A stretch of 64,000 nt of DNA from Catenuloplanes atrovinosus (lineage in GTDB: Bacteria; Actinomycetota; Actinomycetes; Mycobacteriales; Micromonosporaceae): positions 6,576,501 to 6,640,500 of the forward strand of contig NZ_JAVDYB010000001.1 in NCBI RefSeq assembly GCF_031458235.1, read 5' to 3'. The notes under the pieces are model-generated. The model was not told where the DNA came from, did no database searches, and saw only the letters and a program-made list of their open reading frames with translations. Within the stretch, counting starts at the first letter, position 1, and each line of letters opens with the position of its first letter. Of the stretch, positions 16,312 through 25,696 are shown one piece after another. Both the position numbers and the translations under genes were made by a program.

Positions 16312-16953
16312 ATGCAATCCAAGAGTGCGCCCGGAGCGACATCCCCCTCGCCCACCGGCGCCTTCGTGCAACGGTTCCTCCGCAACCCGGCCCGGGTCGG
16401 CACGCCAGCCGCCACGTCCGCGGCCGTCAGCCGTCAGATGGCCGCGCCGATACCCGAGCACGGTGACCCGCTCGTCGTCGAGCTCGGGGCCGGCACGGGC
16501 GCGGTCACCGAGTGGATACAGCACCGGCTCGGCGGCCGCGGCCACCACCTGGCGATCGAGATCGACCCGGTCTTCGCCGGCCTGCTGCGCACCCGCTGGC
16601 CCGGCCTGGACGTCGCCGAGGCCGACGCGGCGCAGCTCCCGGCGCTGCTGGCCGAGCGCGGTCTCGGCGCCGCCGACGTGATCGTCAGCGCGCTGCCGTG
16701 GACGCTCTTCTCCGAGGAGCAGGCCCGCGACATCCTCACCGCCGTCGCCGCGTCGCTGGCGCCGCACGGCGCGTTCACCACGATCACGCTGAGCCTCGGC
16801 CGCCGCATGCCGAGCGCCCGCCGGTTCCGCGACTCGCTCGCCTCGACGTTCGAGGAGGTCACGGAGAGCCGCACGTTCTGGCGCAACCCCCCGCCCGCGT
16901 TCGTCTACGAGGCCCACCGCCCCCGCCAGCGCCGGCCCTCCGCCGGCAGCTAG
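16312..16953 (+). CDS. SAM-dependent methyltransferase, PmtA-like (second of tandem pair)
   Basis: 213 residues. It matches the upstream gene along its whole length: FVQRFLRNPARVGTPAATSA, VVELGAGTGAVTEWI, HLAIEIDPVFAGLL, IVSALPWTLFS and FWRNPPPAFVYEA. It has a nine-residue insertion after the start. Both copies keep the SAM motif, so both should be active. A hairpin separates the genes, so they may be transcribed separately. The substrate is unknown; phospholipid headgroups are the family precedent. Confidence 0.8.
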   Translation: MQSKSAPGATSPSPTGAFVQRFLRNPARVGTPAATSAAVSRQMAAPIPEHGDPLVVELGAGTGAVTEWIQHRLGGRGHHLAIEIDPVFAGLLRTRWPGLDVAEADAAQLPALLAERGLGAADVIVSALPWTLFSEEQARDILTAVAASLAPHGAFTTITLSLGRRMPSARRFRDSLASTFEEVTESRTFWRNPPPAFVYEAHRPRQRRPSAGS

Positions 16954-17251
16954 TCGTCGCGCGGGTACGTCGTGGCGGCGCACGGCGTACCCGCGAGGCA
17001 CTCGACACGGCGCTGAGCTGCCGAAAGGCGCCGCGCGCGCTCACCCCCGCCCCCGAAGGGGGTCGCCGGGCGACCGGAAGTGCCCGGCCGAACGGAGGAA
17101 CCGACCGGCCTCTATCCGGCGCCGGTCGACGGGTCGTCCACGACGAGTGACCGTGCGTCGACAGAGCCGGCACCCGCAGACGCGGTATTCCCCCTGTGAC
17201 ATCACTACCGTCCACAGTGTCAGTCACAGCGCGTGGTGAGGACGTGGACAC
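16954..17251 (+). promoter_or_regulatory. Intergenic region upstream of the chaperone/GTPase array
   Basis: A 298-base stretch without a gene. It probably holds the promoter of the long plus-strand array that starts at 17252. TGTGAC (17195-17200) and GTCACA (17223-17228) form a 6-bp inverted repeat 24 bases before the first gene, a candidate regulator site. I could not fix a -35/-10 pair with confidence. A GGTGAGGAC sequence precedes the GTG start. Confidence 0.4.
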
Positions 17252-17830
17252 GTGGACGGTCACCCTGAGGACAAGCCCGCCCCGGACACCGATGCGGATC
17301 CGTTGAGCGAGGTCGCCACCCGGCTCGGCCGGGTGGAGGAACAGCTGGCCGACTTCCACCGGCGCTCCGCGCACCGGGAGGGCGTCATCGACCGGCTGCA
17401 CGAGGAGAACCAGCGGTTCCGCGAGGGCCTTCGGCGCGTGATCCTCGAACCGATCGTCACCGATCTGTTGCGGCTCTACGACTCCATGACCCGGGAGGCC
17501 GGGCGGCTCGCCGGCACGGACGCCGGCGTCGCCCGGATGCTGGAGGGCTACGCCGACGAGACCGAGATGACGATCGAACGCTGCGGATACCAGCTGTTCC
17601 GCGCCGTTCCGGGCGAGCCGTTCCAAGCCGGGCGCCACGGACCCGCCGGCACGGTGCCCACCACCGATCCGGTCTGCGACAACACGGTCGCGGAAGCGCT
17701 CGCGGCCGGCGTGCTGGAGACCGAGACCGGCCGGGTACGCCGTCCCGCTCGCGCCCGTTTCCACCGGTACGACGCCGGCCCCACCGGCCAGCAGCGCGCT
17801 GATCACCAGTCCCACGTCGGAAGCGAGTAG
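17252..17830 (+). CDS. GrpE-like nucleotide exchange factor
   Basis: 192 residues. The N-terminal half is a coiled coil (LSEVATRLGRVEEQLADFHR, RLHEENQRFREGLRR). A GrpE-like stretch follows: ILEPIVTDLLRLYDSM, ARMLEGYADETEMTIERCGY and a small beta region at EPFQAGRHGPAGTVPTTDP. It would release ADP from an Hsp70. The Hsp70 gene begins six bases after its stop, so it very likely serves that specialised Hsp70 and not the housekeeping DnaK. It starts with GTG at 17252 and is the first gene of the ten-gene array. Confidence 0.8.
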   Translation: MDGHPEDKPAPDTDADPLSEVATRLGRVEEQLADFHRRSAHREGVIDRLHEENQRFREGLRRVILEPIVTDLLRLYDSMTREAGRLAGTDAGVARMLEGYADETEMTIERCGYQLFRAVPGEPFQAGRHGPAGTVPTTDPVCDNTVAEALAAGVLETETGRVRRPARARFHRYDAGPTGQQRADHQSHVGSE

Positions 17831-17835
17831 CGGAC

Positions 17836-19440
17836 ATGACCACGTTCGGCATCGACCTCGGCACCACCTACTCCTGCGTCGCCCGCATCGACGACACCGG
17901 ACGACCGGAGATCATCAAGAACGCGGTCGGCGACGACACCACCCCGTCCGTCGTCTTCTTCGAGCAACCGGACCACGTGGTGGTCGGCAAGGACGCGAAG
18001 GACAACGCGAAGCTGCGTCCTGACCTGGTGGTGTCGCTGATCAAGCGTCAGATGGGCCGCCAGTTCGAGGTGACCGCGCACGGTACGGCGCACACGCCCG
18101 AGTCCGTCTCCGCACTGATTCTCCGCGAGTTGGCCCGCGCCGCGAGCGAGAGCTGCGGCGAGGAGGTCCGGGACGTGGTCATCACGGTGCCGGCCTACTT
18201 CGGCGTGGCCGAGCGTGACGCCACCCGCAAGGCCGGCGCGATCGCCGGCCTGAACGTGCTGAGCATCGTGGACGAGCCGGTCGCGGCCGCGCTCCACTAC
18301 GACGCGGTCTCGTCCGGCGGCACTCGCACGCTCTTCGTCTACGACCTCGGCGGCGGCACGTTCGACACCACCGTCATCCGGGTCTCGCCGGAGGAGATCG
18401 TGGTCGTCTGCACCGACGGCGACCACCACCTCGGCGGCGCGGACTGGGACGACCGGCTCCGCGAATACCTGCTGGAGCAGTTCCTCGCCGAGCACCCCGG
18501 CTCCGCCGCGGGCGAGGACGAGGAGTTCCTCCAGGAACTCGCGAATCGGGCCGAGGACATCAAGCGCCAGCTGAGCAGCATGCAGTCGCGTCGGTGCAAT
18601 CCCGTCTTCGGCGGCGAGACCGCCAAGATCGAGGTGACCCGGGAGAAGTTGGAGGAGATCACCTCCGAGCTGCTGGAGCGCACGTTCGAGATCACCCGGC
18701 GGACGATCGAGACGGCCCGCGCGAAGGGCGTCACCGAGTTCGACGACGTGCTCCTGGTCGGCGGCTCCAGCCGGATGCCGGCGGTCGCGGCGGGGCTGCG
18801 CAAGCTCGGGCTGGAGCCGCGGATGCACGACCCCGACCTCGCCGTCGCCAAGGGCGCCGCGCAGTACGCACTGATCGAATCGATCAAGGTGCAGCTGCCG
18901 GAGGAGGGCGAGGAGGCACCGGCCGCCGCGGTCGAATCGGTCGCCGACCGGCTCAACATCTCCGTGGAGAAGGTCCGCGCGCTGGCCGGCAAGCGGGTCG
19001 CCACGGTGGTGCCGCGCGCCTTCGGCGTCAAGGTGGTCAACATCGACGGCGACACCGAGACGCACAGCATCGTGCACGTGCTCCGCGCCAACACGCCGCT
19101 GCCGGCGCGGACCGAGCCCAGCCGGTTCATGACCGCTTACCAGAACCAGGTCGAGATCCTGGTGGAGATCTGGGAGCAGTCCGGCTCCGTCGAGTCCGAC
19201 GAGGTCGAGGACAACGAGCACATCGCCGAGGGCCTGATCACCGGCCTGCCGCAGTTGCCGAAGGGTTCACCGATCGACATCACCTTCGGCATGGAGACCG
19301 ACGGGCTGCTCAAGGTGCACGCCGTCGAACTCCAGACCGGCAAGGACCTGCACATCGAGGTGCAGATCAAGGGTGGGCTGTCGGACGAGCAGGTGGCCGA
19401 GGCCCGGACCTCCGTAGCCCGCTACAGCGTCTCCGCGTGA
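17836..19440 (+). CDS. Hsp70/DnaK-type chaperone lacking the helical lid
   Basis: 534 residues, shorter than a normal DnaK (about 610-640). The ATPase domain is complete: GIDLGTTYS (5-13), DLGGGTFD (170-177) and VGGSSRMPAV. The substrate domain keeps the beta part (PRAFGVKVVN, TPLPARTEPSRFMTAYQNQ, LPKGSPIDITF) but ends soon after SVARYSVSA, so the C-terminal lid helices are missing. A charged linker (PEEGEEAP) joins the parts. It is probably a dedicated chaperone or ATP-dependent switch of this locus, paired with the GrpE-like protein upstream and the large FN3-like protein 13 bases downstream. Confidence 0.9.
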   Translation: MTTFGIDLGTTYSCVARIDDTGRPEIIKNAVGDDTTPSVVFFEQPDHVVVGKDAKDNAKLRPDLVVSLIKRQMGRQFEVTAHGTAHTPESVSALILRELARAASESCGEEVRDVVITVPAYFGVAERDATRKAGAIAGLNVLSIVDEPVAAALHYDAVSSGGTRTLFVYDLGGGTFDTTVIRVSPEEIVVVCTDGDHHLGGADWDDRLREYLLEQFLAEHPGSAAGEDEEFLQELANRAEDIKRQLSSMQSRRCNPVFGGETAKIEVTREKLEEITSELLERTFEITRRTIETARAKGVTEFDDVLLVGGSSRMPAVAAGLRKLGLEPRMHDPDLAVAKGAAQYALIESIKVQLPEEGEEAPAAAVESVADRLNISVEKVRALAGKRVATVVPRAFGVKVVNIDGDTETHSIVHVLRANTPLPARTEPSRFMTAYQNQVEILVEIWEQSGSVESDEVEDNEHIAEGLITGLPQLPKGSPIDITFGMETDGLLKVHAVELQTGKDLHIEVQIKGGLSDEQVAEARTSVARYSVSA

Positions 19441-19453
19441 GAAACGGCGAACC

Positions 19454-22093
19454 ATGTTCGACCAGGACGAATACCGCCGGACGGTGCTCGATCCGGCGCG
19501 CGCCGACCGGAACACGCCGCCGGCGGACCTCTTCCTCCGGTACGCGATGGCGGCCGACCGCCCGCCTCGTACCGAGCAGTTCACCGCACACGTCGAGGCG
19601 GTCGCGAAGTACTGGCAGTCGCTGACACAGCGGATCGCGTACCGCCGGCTGGCCGAGACGCTGCTGGTCGCGCACCGAACCCTGCGGCAGGCCGGCAAGC
19701 TCACGCTGGAGCACTTCGCGGCCGAACGCGACCGCTGGACCGCCGAGATCGGCCGCAAGCTGGAGGAGGCGGTCGACGACCTCGCCGCGGCCGGGCCGGT
19801 GGTCTTCGCCGAGCACGTCGCCGCGGTCGCCGCGAGGCTCGGCGGCGCAACCGCGGAGGCGGGCCTGCGGGACCACCTACGCCGCCGCCGGGTGCGCGTC
19901 GTCGACGAGTTGTGGCCGCTCCCGGCCGGGCCACACCCGAAGAGCCGCGACCTTCAGGCCGCCACGACGATGCTCGGGCTGAGGCTGTCGATCGACGCGG
20001 TCGCCGGTGAGGAGCGGGTACGGCAGGGCTTCACGCTCCGCCGGGGCCTGTGCGTCGGCGGAGCGCCGTTGACCGGCGCGCAGATCCGCGAGGCGAAGAG
20101 CAGAGCGGAACGCCGCGCGCAGGACGAGCGCAAGACCGCCACGGACAACGTGCTCACCATCCTCCAGAACGCGGAACAGGACGGGACGCTCGGCGCGCTC
20201 GTGCTGTGGGAGTTGCTGGAGGCGGTCCGGCCCGCGGCCGAGTTGCCCGGGGCGACGGTACGGCGGGTGGCCCGCGAGGCGGCCCAACTCGGCCTGGACC
20301 GCGACGAGGCGGACGAACTCGCGCTGGCCGTGCTGGCAGCGGGCCGGGACAGCGGCTCCCGGCGTGGCCCGGCCGCCGAGGTCGAGGCGCTGCTCGGCTC
20401 CGGAGCGCTGCGCGCCGCTCAGCGGCTGCTCACCTCGCTTCCCGCGGAGGCGGCCGGCGACCTGCCGGACCGGATACGGGAGGTGGCCGCCCGGGTCTCC
20501 GATCTGGCGGCCCGCGCCCATACCGAGGCCGCGGCCGGTCGCACCGAGCACGCCGCCGAGCTGCTCGTCGCCGCGACGCGCGAGGCGAGCGACGACACCG
20601 ACCTGGCCGGCCGGCTGAGGGCGCTCGCTCCACCACCGCCGCCCTCGGTCCGGGCCGGTGCCGTCATGGATCGGGTCAGCGTCGGATGGGACCCGAGCCC
20701 GGCTCGTACCGGTGGCATCTCGTATCAGGTGGTCCGCACGCGCGGCCGGGCGGCGGGTGCCGCGGCCGACGGGGACGTGGTCGGGGGTACGGAGAGCAAC
20801 GAGATCGTCGACCGGGCCCCGCCCGCCGGAGACGACCTCTGGTACACGGTCTTCGCCCGGCGCGCGGACGGCGCCTGGTCCGCCGGTGCCTCCACCGGGC
20901 CCGTCACGCTGCTGCCGGACGTCACCGCGCTCACCGCCACCGCCGGGGAGACCGACGTTCGGGTGACGTGGACGGTGCGGTCCGACGCCACCGGCGTCGC
21001 CGTGACGCGCCTGCCCGGCGGTGCGCGCGTCCCCGAGGTGGCCCGGACCGGGTTCGCCGAGAAGGGGCTGCCCTCCGGGCGGGAGTGCCGGTACCTGGTG
21101 CGCGTGGTCTACGCCGGGGCCGGCGGCACCCCGGTGACCTCGCCGGGCGTCACGGTCACCGTCACGCCGCAACCGCCTCCGGCCGAGGTGCGTGACCTGG
21201 CGGTCGTGCCGCTGCCCGGCCAGAGCGCCGATCGGCTGCGGCTGGCCTGGACGCGCCCGCCCGGGGGCGAGGTCGTGCTGAGGTCCGCGCCGCACCGGCC
21301 GCGCTGGCAGCCCGGAGCCGAGCTCGCCGCGACGGAGCTGAGCACGTACGGCGACGAGTTGACCGGGCACGTCGAGCTCGGGCCGGACGGGCGGGACGGG
21401 CTCACGGTACGCGCGCCGAGCGGGCGCGTCTTCGTGACCGCGTTCAGCACCGGCGCCGGGCGTGCGATCTGCGGGCCCACCATCGCGGTCACGAACACCG
21501 CGCCGGTCACGAACCTGCGCGCCCGCCGGGTCGGTCCCCGGGCGCGGCTGAGCTGGGAGTGGCCCGATGGCGTCGGGCTGGCCCGGGTGCGCTGGTGGCC
21601 GTCGGACGCGCCGGACCGGGTCAGAGAGTCGGACTGCTGGGCTCGCGCCTACCGCGACGACGGCGGATTCGAGATCGCCGTGGGCGTCGGCGCCGCGTTC
21701 GTCTCCGTCGCCACGGTCGGTCACGGGCCGGACGAGGAGAGCGTGGGCACGCCGGTCACCATCCGCGTGGCCGGCGTGGGAGTGCGCGTCACCTACCGGT
21801 TCGAGCAGCGCCGGCTGCCGCGCCGCACCCGCATCGTGCTCACCAGCGAACAGACCTGCGAACTGCCGGAGCTGATCGTGGTGCGCACCGAGGGCCGGGT
21901 GGCGCCGCTGCGCGCGGACCAGGGCACGACCGTCGCCCGGGTGCCGTCCCAGCGCCTCGAGCCGGGCCGCCCGCTCGCCATGGACGTGGCCGCGGGCGGC
22001 GGGCGGGGGCCGTACCGGCTGGGTTGTTTCATCGACGACCGCGGCGGCCCCGGGTCGGACGTGGTCCTGACCGGCACCCCGGGAGGGTACTGA
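19454..22093 (+). CDS. Large FN3-like protein of unknown function coupled to the Hsp70
   Basis: 879 residues. Residues 1-250 are helical and rich in Arg and Glu. Residues 250-400 are Ala-rich helices that may form repeats. From about 405 come several beta-sandwich units of the fibronectin type III kind: VRAGAVMDRVSVGWDPSP, LTATAGETDVRVTWTV, RDLAVVPLPGQSADRLRLAW and VTNLRARRVGPRARLSWEWP. There is no signal peptide, so it is cytoplasmic. FN3-like arrays usually bind proteins, so it may be the client or scaffold of the adjacent lidless Hsp70. I recognise no enzyme domain. The ATG at 19454 is 13 bases after the Hsp70 stop, with GAGAAACGG as a weak ribosome site. Confidence 0.65.
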   Translation: MFDQDEYRRTVLDPARADRNTPPADLFLRYAMAADRPPRTEQFTAHVEAVAKYWQSLTQRIAYRRLAETLLVAHRTLRQAGKLTLEHFAAERDRWTAEIGRKLEEAVDDLAAAGPVVFAEHVAAVAARLGGATAEAGLRDHLRRRRVRVVDELWPLPAGPHPKSRDLQAATTMLGLRLSIDAVAGEERVRQGFTLRRGLCVGGAPLTGAQIREAKSRAERRAQDERKTATDNVLTILQNAEQDGTLGALVLWELLEAVRPAAELPGATVRRVAREAAQLGLDRDEADELALAVLAAGRDSGSRRGPAAEVEALLGSGALRAAQRLLTSLPAEAAGDLPDRIREVAARVSDLAARAHTEAAAGRTEHAAELLVAATREASDDTDLAGRLRALAPPPPPSVRAGAVMDRVSVGWDPSPARTGGISYQVVRTRGRAAGAAADGDVVGGTESNEIVDRAPPAGDDLWYTVFARRADGAWSAGASTGPVTLLPDVTALTATAGETDVRVTWTVRSDATGVAVTRLPGGARVPEVARTGFAEKGLPSGRECRYLVRVVYAGAGGTPVTSPGVTVTVTPQPPPAEVRDLAVVPLPGQSADRLRLAWTRPPGGEVVLRSAPHRPRWQPGAELAATELSTYGDELTGHVELGPDGRDGLTVRAPSGRVFVTAFSTGAGRAICGPTIAVTNTAPVTNLRARRVGPRARLSWEWPDGVGLARVRWWPSDAPDRVRESDCWARAYRDDGGFEIAVGVGAAFVSVATVGHGPDEESVGTPVTIRVAGVGVRVTYRFEQRRLPRRTRIVLTSEQTCELPELIVVRTEGRVAPLRADQGTTVARVPSQRLEPGRPLAMDVAAGGGRGPYRLGCFIDDRGGPGSDVVLTGTPGGY

Positions 22094-22096
22094 CCG

Positions 22097-23287
22097 ATGG
22101 CGAAGGTGACCTGTCCTTACTGCTACGCCACCTATCCGGAGAAGGAGATCACGTTTCGCTGCGGCGGCCTCGCCGCGCCGGACGGCCGCCAGTGCCAGCC
22201 GCGTCGCGACCCGGTCCGGGAACGCCTCGGCGACGGCGCCTCGCTGCCGCCCGCGGTCGGCGGCAACGGCCGCAAGCTCACGGCGACCTGCCAGGAGTGC
22301 CGCAACGTCACCACGATCCAGATATGCCCCCGATGCCACGCCCAGCTGCCGGTGCACTACAGCAAGATCAATAACCGGATGGTGGCGATGATCGGCGCGA
22401 AGTTCAGCGGCAAGTCGGTCTACACCACCGTGCTGCTGCACGAGTTGCGGCACCGGGTCGGCCGGCGGTTCAACGCCGCGGTGATCGGTGCGGACGAGCG
22501 CACCCGCCGCGACTTCGGTGCCGAGGAGCGGACGCTCTACGCCGAGGGCGTGCTGCCGGCGACCACCGTGACCGGCGCCACCGGCGTCGGCCGGGAGCCG
22601 TTCGTGTTCAAGTTCTCGCTCGGCGAGCGCCGGCGCTTCCGCAACACGCTGCGGCACACGGTGCTCTCGTTCTTCGACACCGCCGGCGAGGACCTCGAGT
22701 CGGAGCAGGGCATCGCGCAGAACGTGCGATACCTCAGCAGCGCGGACGGCATCATCGTGCTGCTCGACCCGCTGACCATCCCCGGCGTGGTGGACAGCCT
22801 CGGCCTCCACCCGTCGGTACGCCCGCAGGGCACCCAGGCGGACAGCCCGATCAACATCCTGAGCCGGGTCACCGAGGTGTTGCAGAAGGTGCCGGGCGTC
22901 GGGCCGCATCGCATGATCAGCATCCCGGTCGCGATCGCGTTCTCCAAGGTGGACGCGCTCTGGGACGCGCTGCCCGCGGACAGCCCGCTGCGCCAGCCGT
23001 CGCCGGACACCCCGTACTTCGACGAGCGCGACAGCGCCGCCACGCACGCGTACGTCCAGGCCCTGCTCCACGAGTGGGAGGGCGGCCAGATCGACCAGCT
23101 CCTGGCCAAGCACTACCGCCGGTACCGGTACTTCGGCCTCTCCGCGCTCGGTGCCGTACCGCCCGCCAGGGCTCCGGGTGAGGCCCGGCAGAAGGTGGCG
23201 ACCTCGGGCATCCAACCGCACCGCGTGGAGGACCCGTTCCTGTGGCTGCTGAGCCGGCTCAACGTCATCGAGACAGGAAAGGACTGA
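22097..23287 (+). CDS. Zinc-ribbon GTPase (DO-GTPase type), soluble
   Basis: 396 residues. The N-terminus has CxxC zinc knuckles (C6/C9, C65/C68, C77/C80). The GTPase domain follows: G1 GAKFSGKS (100-107), G3 DTAGED (195-200) and a G4-like SKVD (284-287). This is the double-GTPase group I know from predicted bacterial conflict systems, where two GTPases are encoded around a GAP1 protein. The gene begins three bases after the FN3 gene and ends one base before the GAP1-like gene, so all are co-translated. It has no membrane segment, unlike the second GTPase at 25697. GTP binding is well supported; the trigger is unknown. Confidence 0.8.
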   Translation: MAKVTCPYCYATYPEKEITFRCGGLAAPDGRQCQPRRDPVRERLGDGASLPPAVGGNGRKLTATCQECRNVTTIQICPRCHAQLPVHYSKINNRMVAMIGAKFSGKSVYTTVLLHELRHRVGRRFNAAVIGADERTRRDFGAEERTLYAEGVLPATTVTGATGVGREPFVFKFSLGERRRFRNTLRHTVLSFFDTAGEDLESEQGIAQNVRYLSSADGIIVLLDPLTIPGVVDSLGLHPSVRPQGTQADSPINILSRVTEVLQKVPGVGPHRMISIPVAIAFSKVDALWDALPADSPLRQPSPDTPYFDERDSAATHAYVQALLHEWEGGQIDQLLAKHYRRYRYFGLSALGAVPPARAPGEARQKVATSGIQPHRVEDPFLWLLSRLNVIETGKD

Positions 23288-23288
23288 G

Positions 23289-25664
23289 ATGGGCGTGCCG
23301 CAGATGTACTACACCTCCTGCGAGAACGGCCTGGCCGGCTACCCCGGCTTCCAGTTCAACGCCGCCACACCCGGCATCGGCGACGCGGTGCTGCGCCGCG
23401 TCGAACAGGACACCTCGTACGAGCCGCCACGCTCGCTCGGATACCAGCCCACCGAGGCCCAGATCGACGACTGCCCGGTGAACCTCTGCTATCTGCCCGG
23501 CGGCGGCGGTGAACCGGCGATCCTGGCCCGCACGGTATTCGTCGGCACGGACTACTCGCAGCGGTACGGCAACTACTTCACCCACGCGCTCGCCGTCCGG
23601 TCCACGGAACGAGACCTCGGGGGCGCACTGCCGATCGAGTTCTGGCGCGCCGCGTTCTGGGCCCGCGACGAGGCCGCCGGCACCGGCCTGCCCGAGCTGG
23701 ACCCGGTGCCGACGGGCAGCTTCGGGCGCGCCGCCGCGGACGCGTTTCTGCACTCCAGCGGGCGGATGGGCTGGCTGCCCCGGTTGTTGACGGCGGTGGA
23801 GCGGGCGATCGTCGCCGGCGAGCGGTCCGTCGTGCTGGTGGCGCCGGACAGCGAGCAGGTGGCCCGATGGATCGCCACGGTCTGCCACCTGCTGCCGCCC
23901 TCGATGAGCCGGGAGCTGTCCTTCGCCACGTACAGCTACCGACCCGGCCGCAGCCGCCAGCACCTGGTGGGCACCGTGCCGGAGACCGAGTTCACCGTGG
24001 ACGACAACACGCTGCGCGGCCACTTCCTGTTCGACGTCGTCGGCGGGCACGCCAGCGAGTTGCCCACGCACCCGCTGGCGGAGCTGCTGGCCGCCGCCGG
24101 GGCGGAGGGGGCACGTACCGTGTGGTCCCTGGCCGAGCCCTTCACCACCGGCGCCGAGCGGACCTTCGACGACTGGTACGCGCCCGCGGTCGCCGGCACG
24201 ATCCGCGGCGGCCTGCCGGTCAGCGACGAGGATCTCCAGGCCGCCATCCGCCTGATCGAGAACGGCGGCGCCCGGCTCCGCCCCGACCTGGTCGCCGACC
24301 TCGCCGACCACTGCCTGGACCACGACGCGATCACGGTCGCCCACTGCCACGCGCTGGCCGAGGCGGCCTCGGCCGCGGGTGACGACGGCCTGCGCGCGGC
24401 GGCGGAGACCCGAGCGTTCGATGTGCTGGTCGCCGCGCCCGCCGGCGCCGGACCGGTACCGCGCCCGAGGACACCCGCCGGGCAGCGGCACGCGGCCCGC
24501 GTGCTGACCGCCGGGCTCGCCCGGGCCACCGACGGCCGCGCCGCCCTGCCGCTGCTCGCGGTGGCCGTCGACGCCCGGATCGACATCTCCGCCGGCGACC
24601 TGGAGCGGTATGCCCGCGAGCTGCTCGCCCCGATGGTTCTGTCGGACCCCGGCACCGACCCCGACGGCCGGCTCACCCGCCTGCTCCGCGATCTGCCGGA
24701 CCTGCGCCGCGGTCTGTTCGGTGCGCTCGCCGACGCGCTTCCCGGCCGGGAGCCGGCGGTCGTGGCGGCCGCGGCCCGGTTGGTCTCCACCGCGCCCGAC
24801 GAGGAGTTGCGCACCTATCCGAGGCTGCGCCGCGTGCTGCTGCTCGCCCGCTCCGCGGACGCACCGGAGACCCGCGTACCTACGCTGCTGCGGCTCTGCG
24901 AGACGGAGGTACCGGACGACGTGCTGCTGACCGCGCTGTGGCCGGACGGGTGGGGGCTGGGCGACGCGGCCGGCATCATCGCGGAGGCGCCGTCGGACGC
25001 GTGGGAGTCGGACGCGATGGTGGAACGCGTCGACCAGCTACTGCGCCGATCCGAGATGCCCGGGCCCGAGGAGTGGGCGGCGTACACCGCGGTCTGCCGG
25101 TTCGCCACCGGCGAGACCCTCTCCGGACGGCTGTCCATGGCCGCGGATCGGCTGGCCGTCTCGTACACCCGGGCCCGCCACCTGGCCAGGCGCGGCAGCC
25201 GGGAGCACGGCACGGAACTGGCGGGCGTGGTGCGGGCCGCGCTCCGCCTCCACGACGACGCCGATCCGATCACTCGCCGCTATCTGACGAACAACGTGTA
25301 CACGATGCTTCTCCGGCTGGAGCCGAAGGCGCTGGCCGAGTTGCTGCCGCGGACCCCGGAGCCGATCCGTGACCGGTTCACCGACCGCGCCGCCACCATG
25401 CTGCGGGATCGGGCTCCGGACCAGTCCCTGGCCGCGGCGCTGTTCGAGGCGCGAATGCTGCTGGCCAAGCGGGAGCCGCGGATCACGGCCGAGATCGACC
25501 GGCTGCTGGCGGACACCGTGGCCCGCTGGCGCTCGCGAGACCTCGAAGGCCTGGAGAAATGGCTGGCCGGCGGGCCCAAGGGCGCCGTCGCCTACTACGC
25601 GGGCTGGCGGGAGGCGAACGTACGGCGCGGTATCGGGCGCCTCTTCCCCCGCTGGCGGCCCTGA
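23289..25664 (+). CDS. GTPase-associated protein 1 (GAP1)-like
   Basis: 791 residues. The N-terminus MYYTSCENGLAGYPGFQFNA, then the YGNYFTHALAV and IEFWRAAFW stretches, is typical of the GAP1-N2 domain. The long helical middle and C-terminus fit the GAP1-M and GAP1-C parts. GAP1 proteins are named for their constant association with the DO-GTPases and are thought to act as their partner or regulator, with no enzymatic activity shown. Here it sits exactly between the two GTPase genes. The ATG at 23289 overlaps the preceding stop context (TGAG ATG). No membrane or catalytic motif is seen. Confidence 0.75.
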   Translation: MGVPQMYYTSCENGLAGYPGFQFNAATPGIGDAVLRRVEQDTSYEPPRSLGYQPTEAQIDDCPVNLCYLPGGGGEPAILARTVFVGTDYSQRYGNYFTHALAVRSTERDLGGALPIEFWRAAFWARDEAAGTGLPELDPVPTGSFGRAAADAFLHSSGRMGWLPRLLTAVERAIVAGERSVVLVAPDSEQVARWIATVCHLLPPSMSRELSFATYSYRPGRSRQHLVGTVPETEFTVDDNTLRGHFLFDVVGGHASELPTHPLAELLAAAGAEGARTVWSLAEPFTTGAERTFDDWYAPAVAGTIRGGLPVSDEDLQAAIRLIENGGARLRPDLVADLADHCLDHDAITVAHCHALAEAASAAGDDGLRAAAETRAFDVLVAAPAGAGPVPRPRTPAGQRHAARVLTAGLARATDGRAALPLLAVAVDARIDISAGDLERYARELLAPMVLSDPGTDPDGRLTRLLRDLPDLRRGLFGALADALPGREPAVVAAAARLVSTAPDEELRTYPRLRRVLLLARSADAPETRVPTLLRLCETEVPDDVLLTALWPDGWGLGDAAGIIAEAPSDAWESDAMVERVDQLLRRSEMPGPEEWAAYTAVCRFATGETLSGRLSMAADRLAVSYTRARHLARRGSREHGTELAGVVRAALRLHDDADPITRRYLTNNVYTMLLRLEPKALAELLPRTPEPIRDRFTDRAATMLRDRAPDQSLAAALFEARMLLAKREPRITAEIDRLLADTVARWRSRDLEGLEKWLAGGPKGAVAYYAGWREANVRRGIGRLFPRWRP

Positions 25665-25696
25665 AGCGATCCCCGCCCCGTCCCGAGGAGGCGCGC

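Noticed and set aside
19877-23221. A 1114-codon open frame on the minus strand
   Set aside because: It is antisense to the FN3-like and GTPase genes. Its product is rich in Arg, Gly, Pro and Ala with no domain, as expected of a shadow frame in GC-rich DNA.
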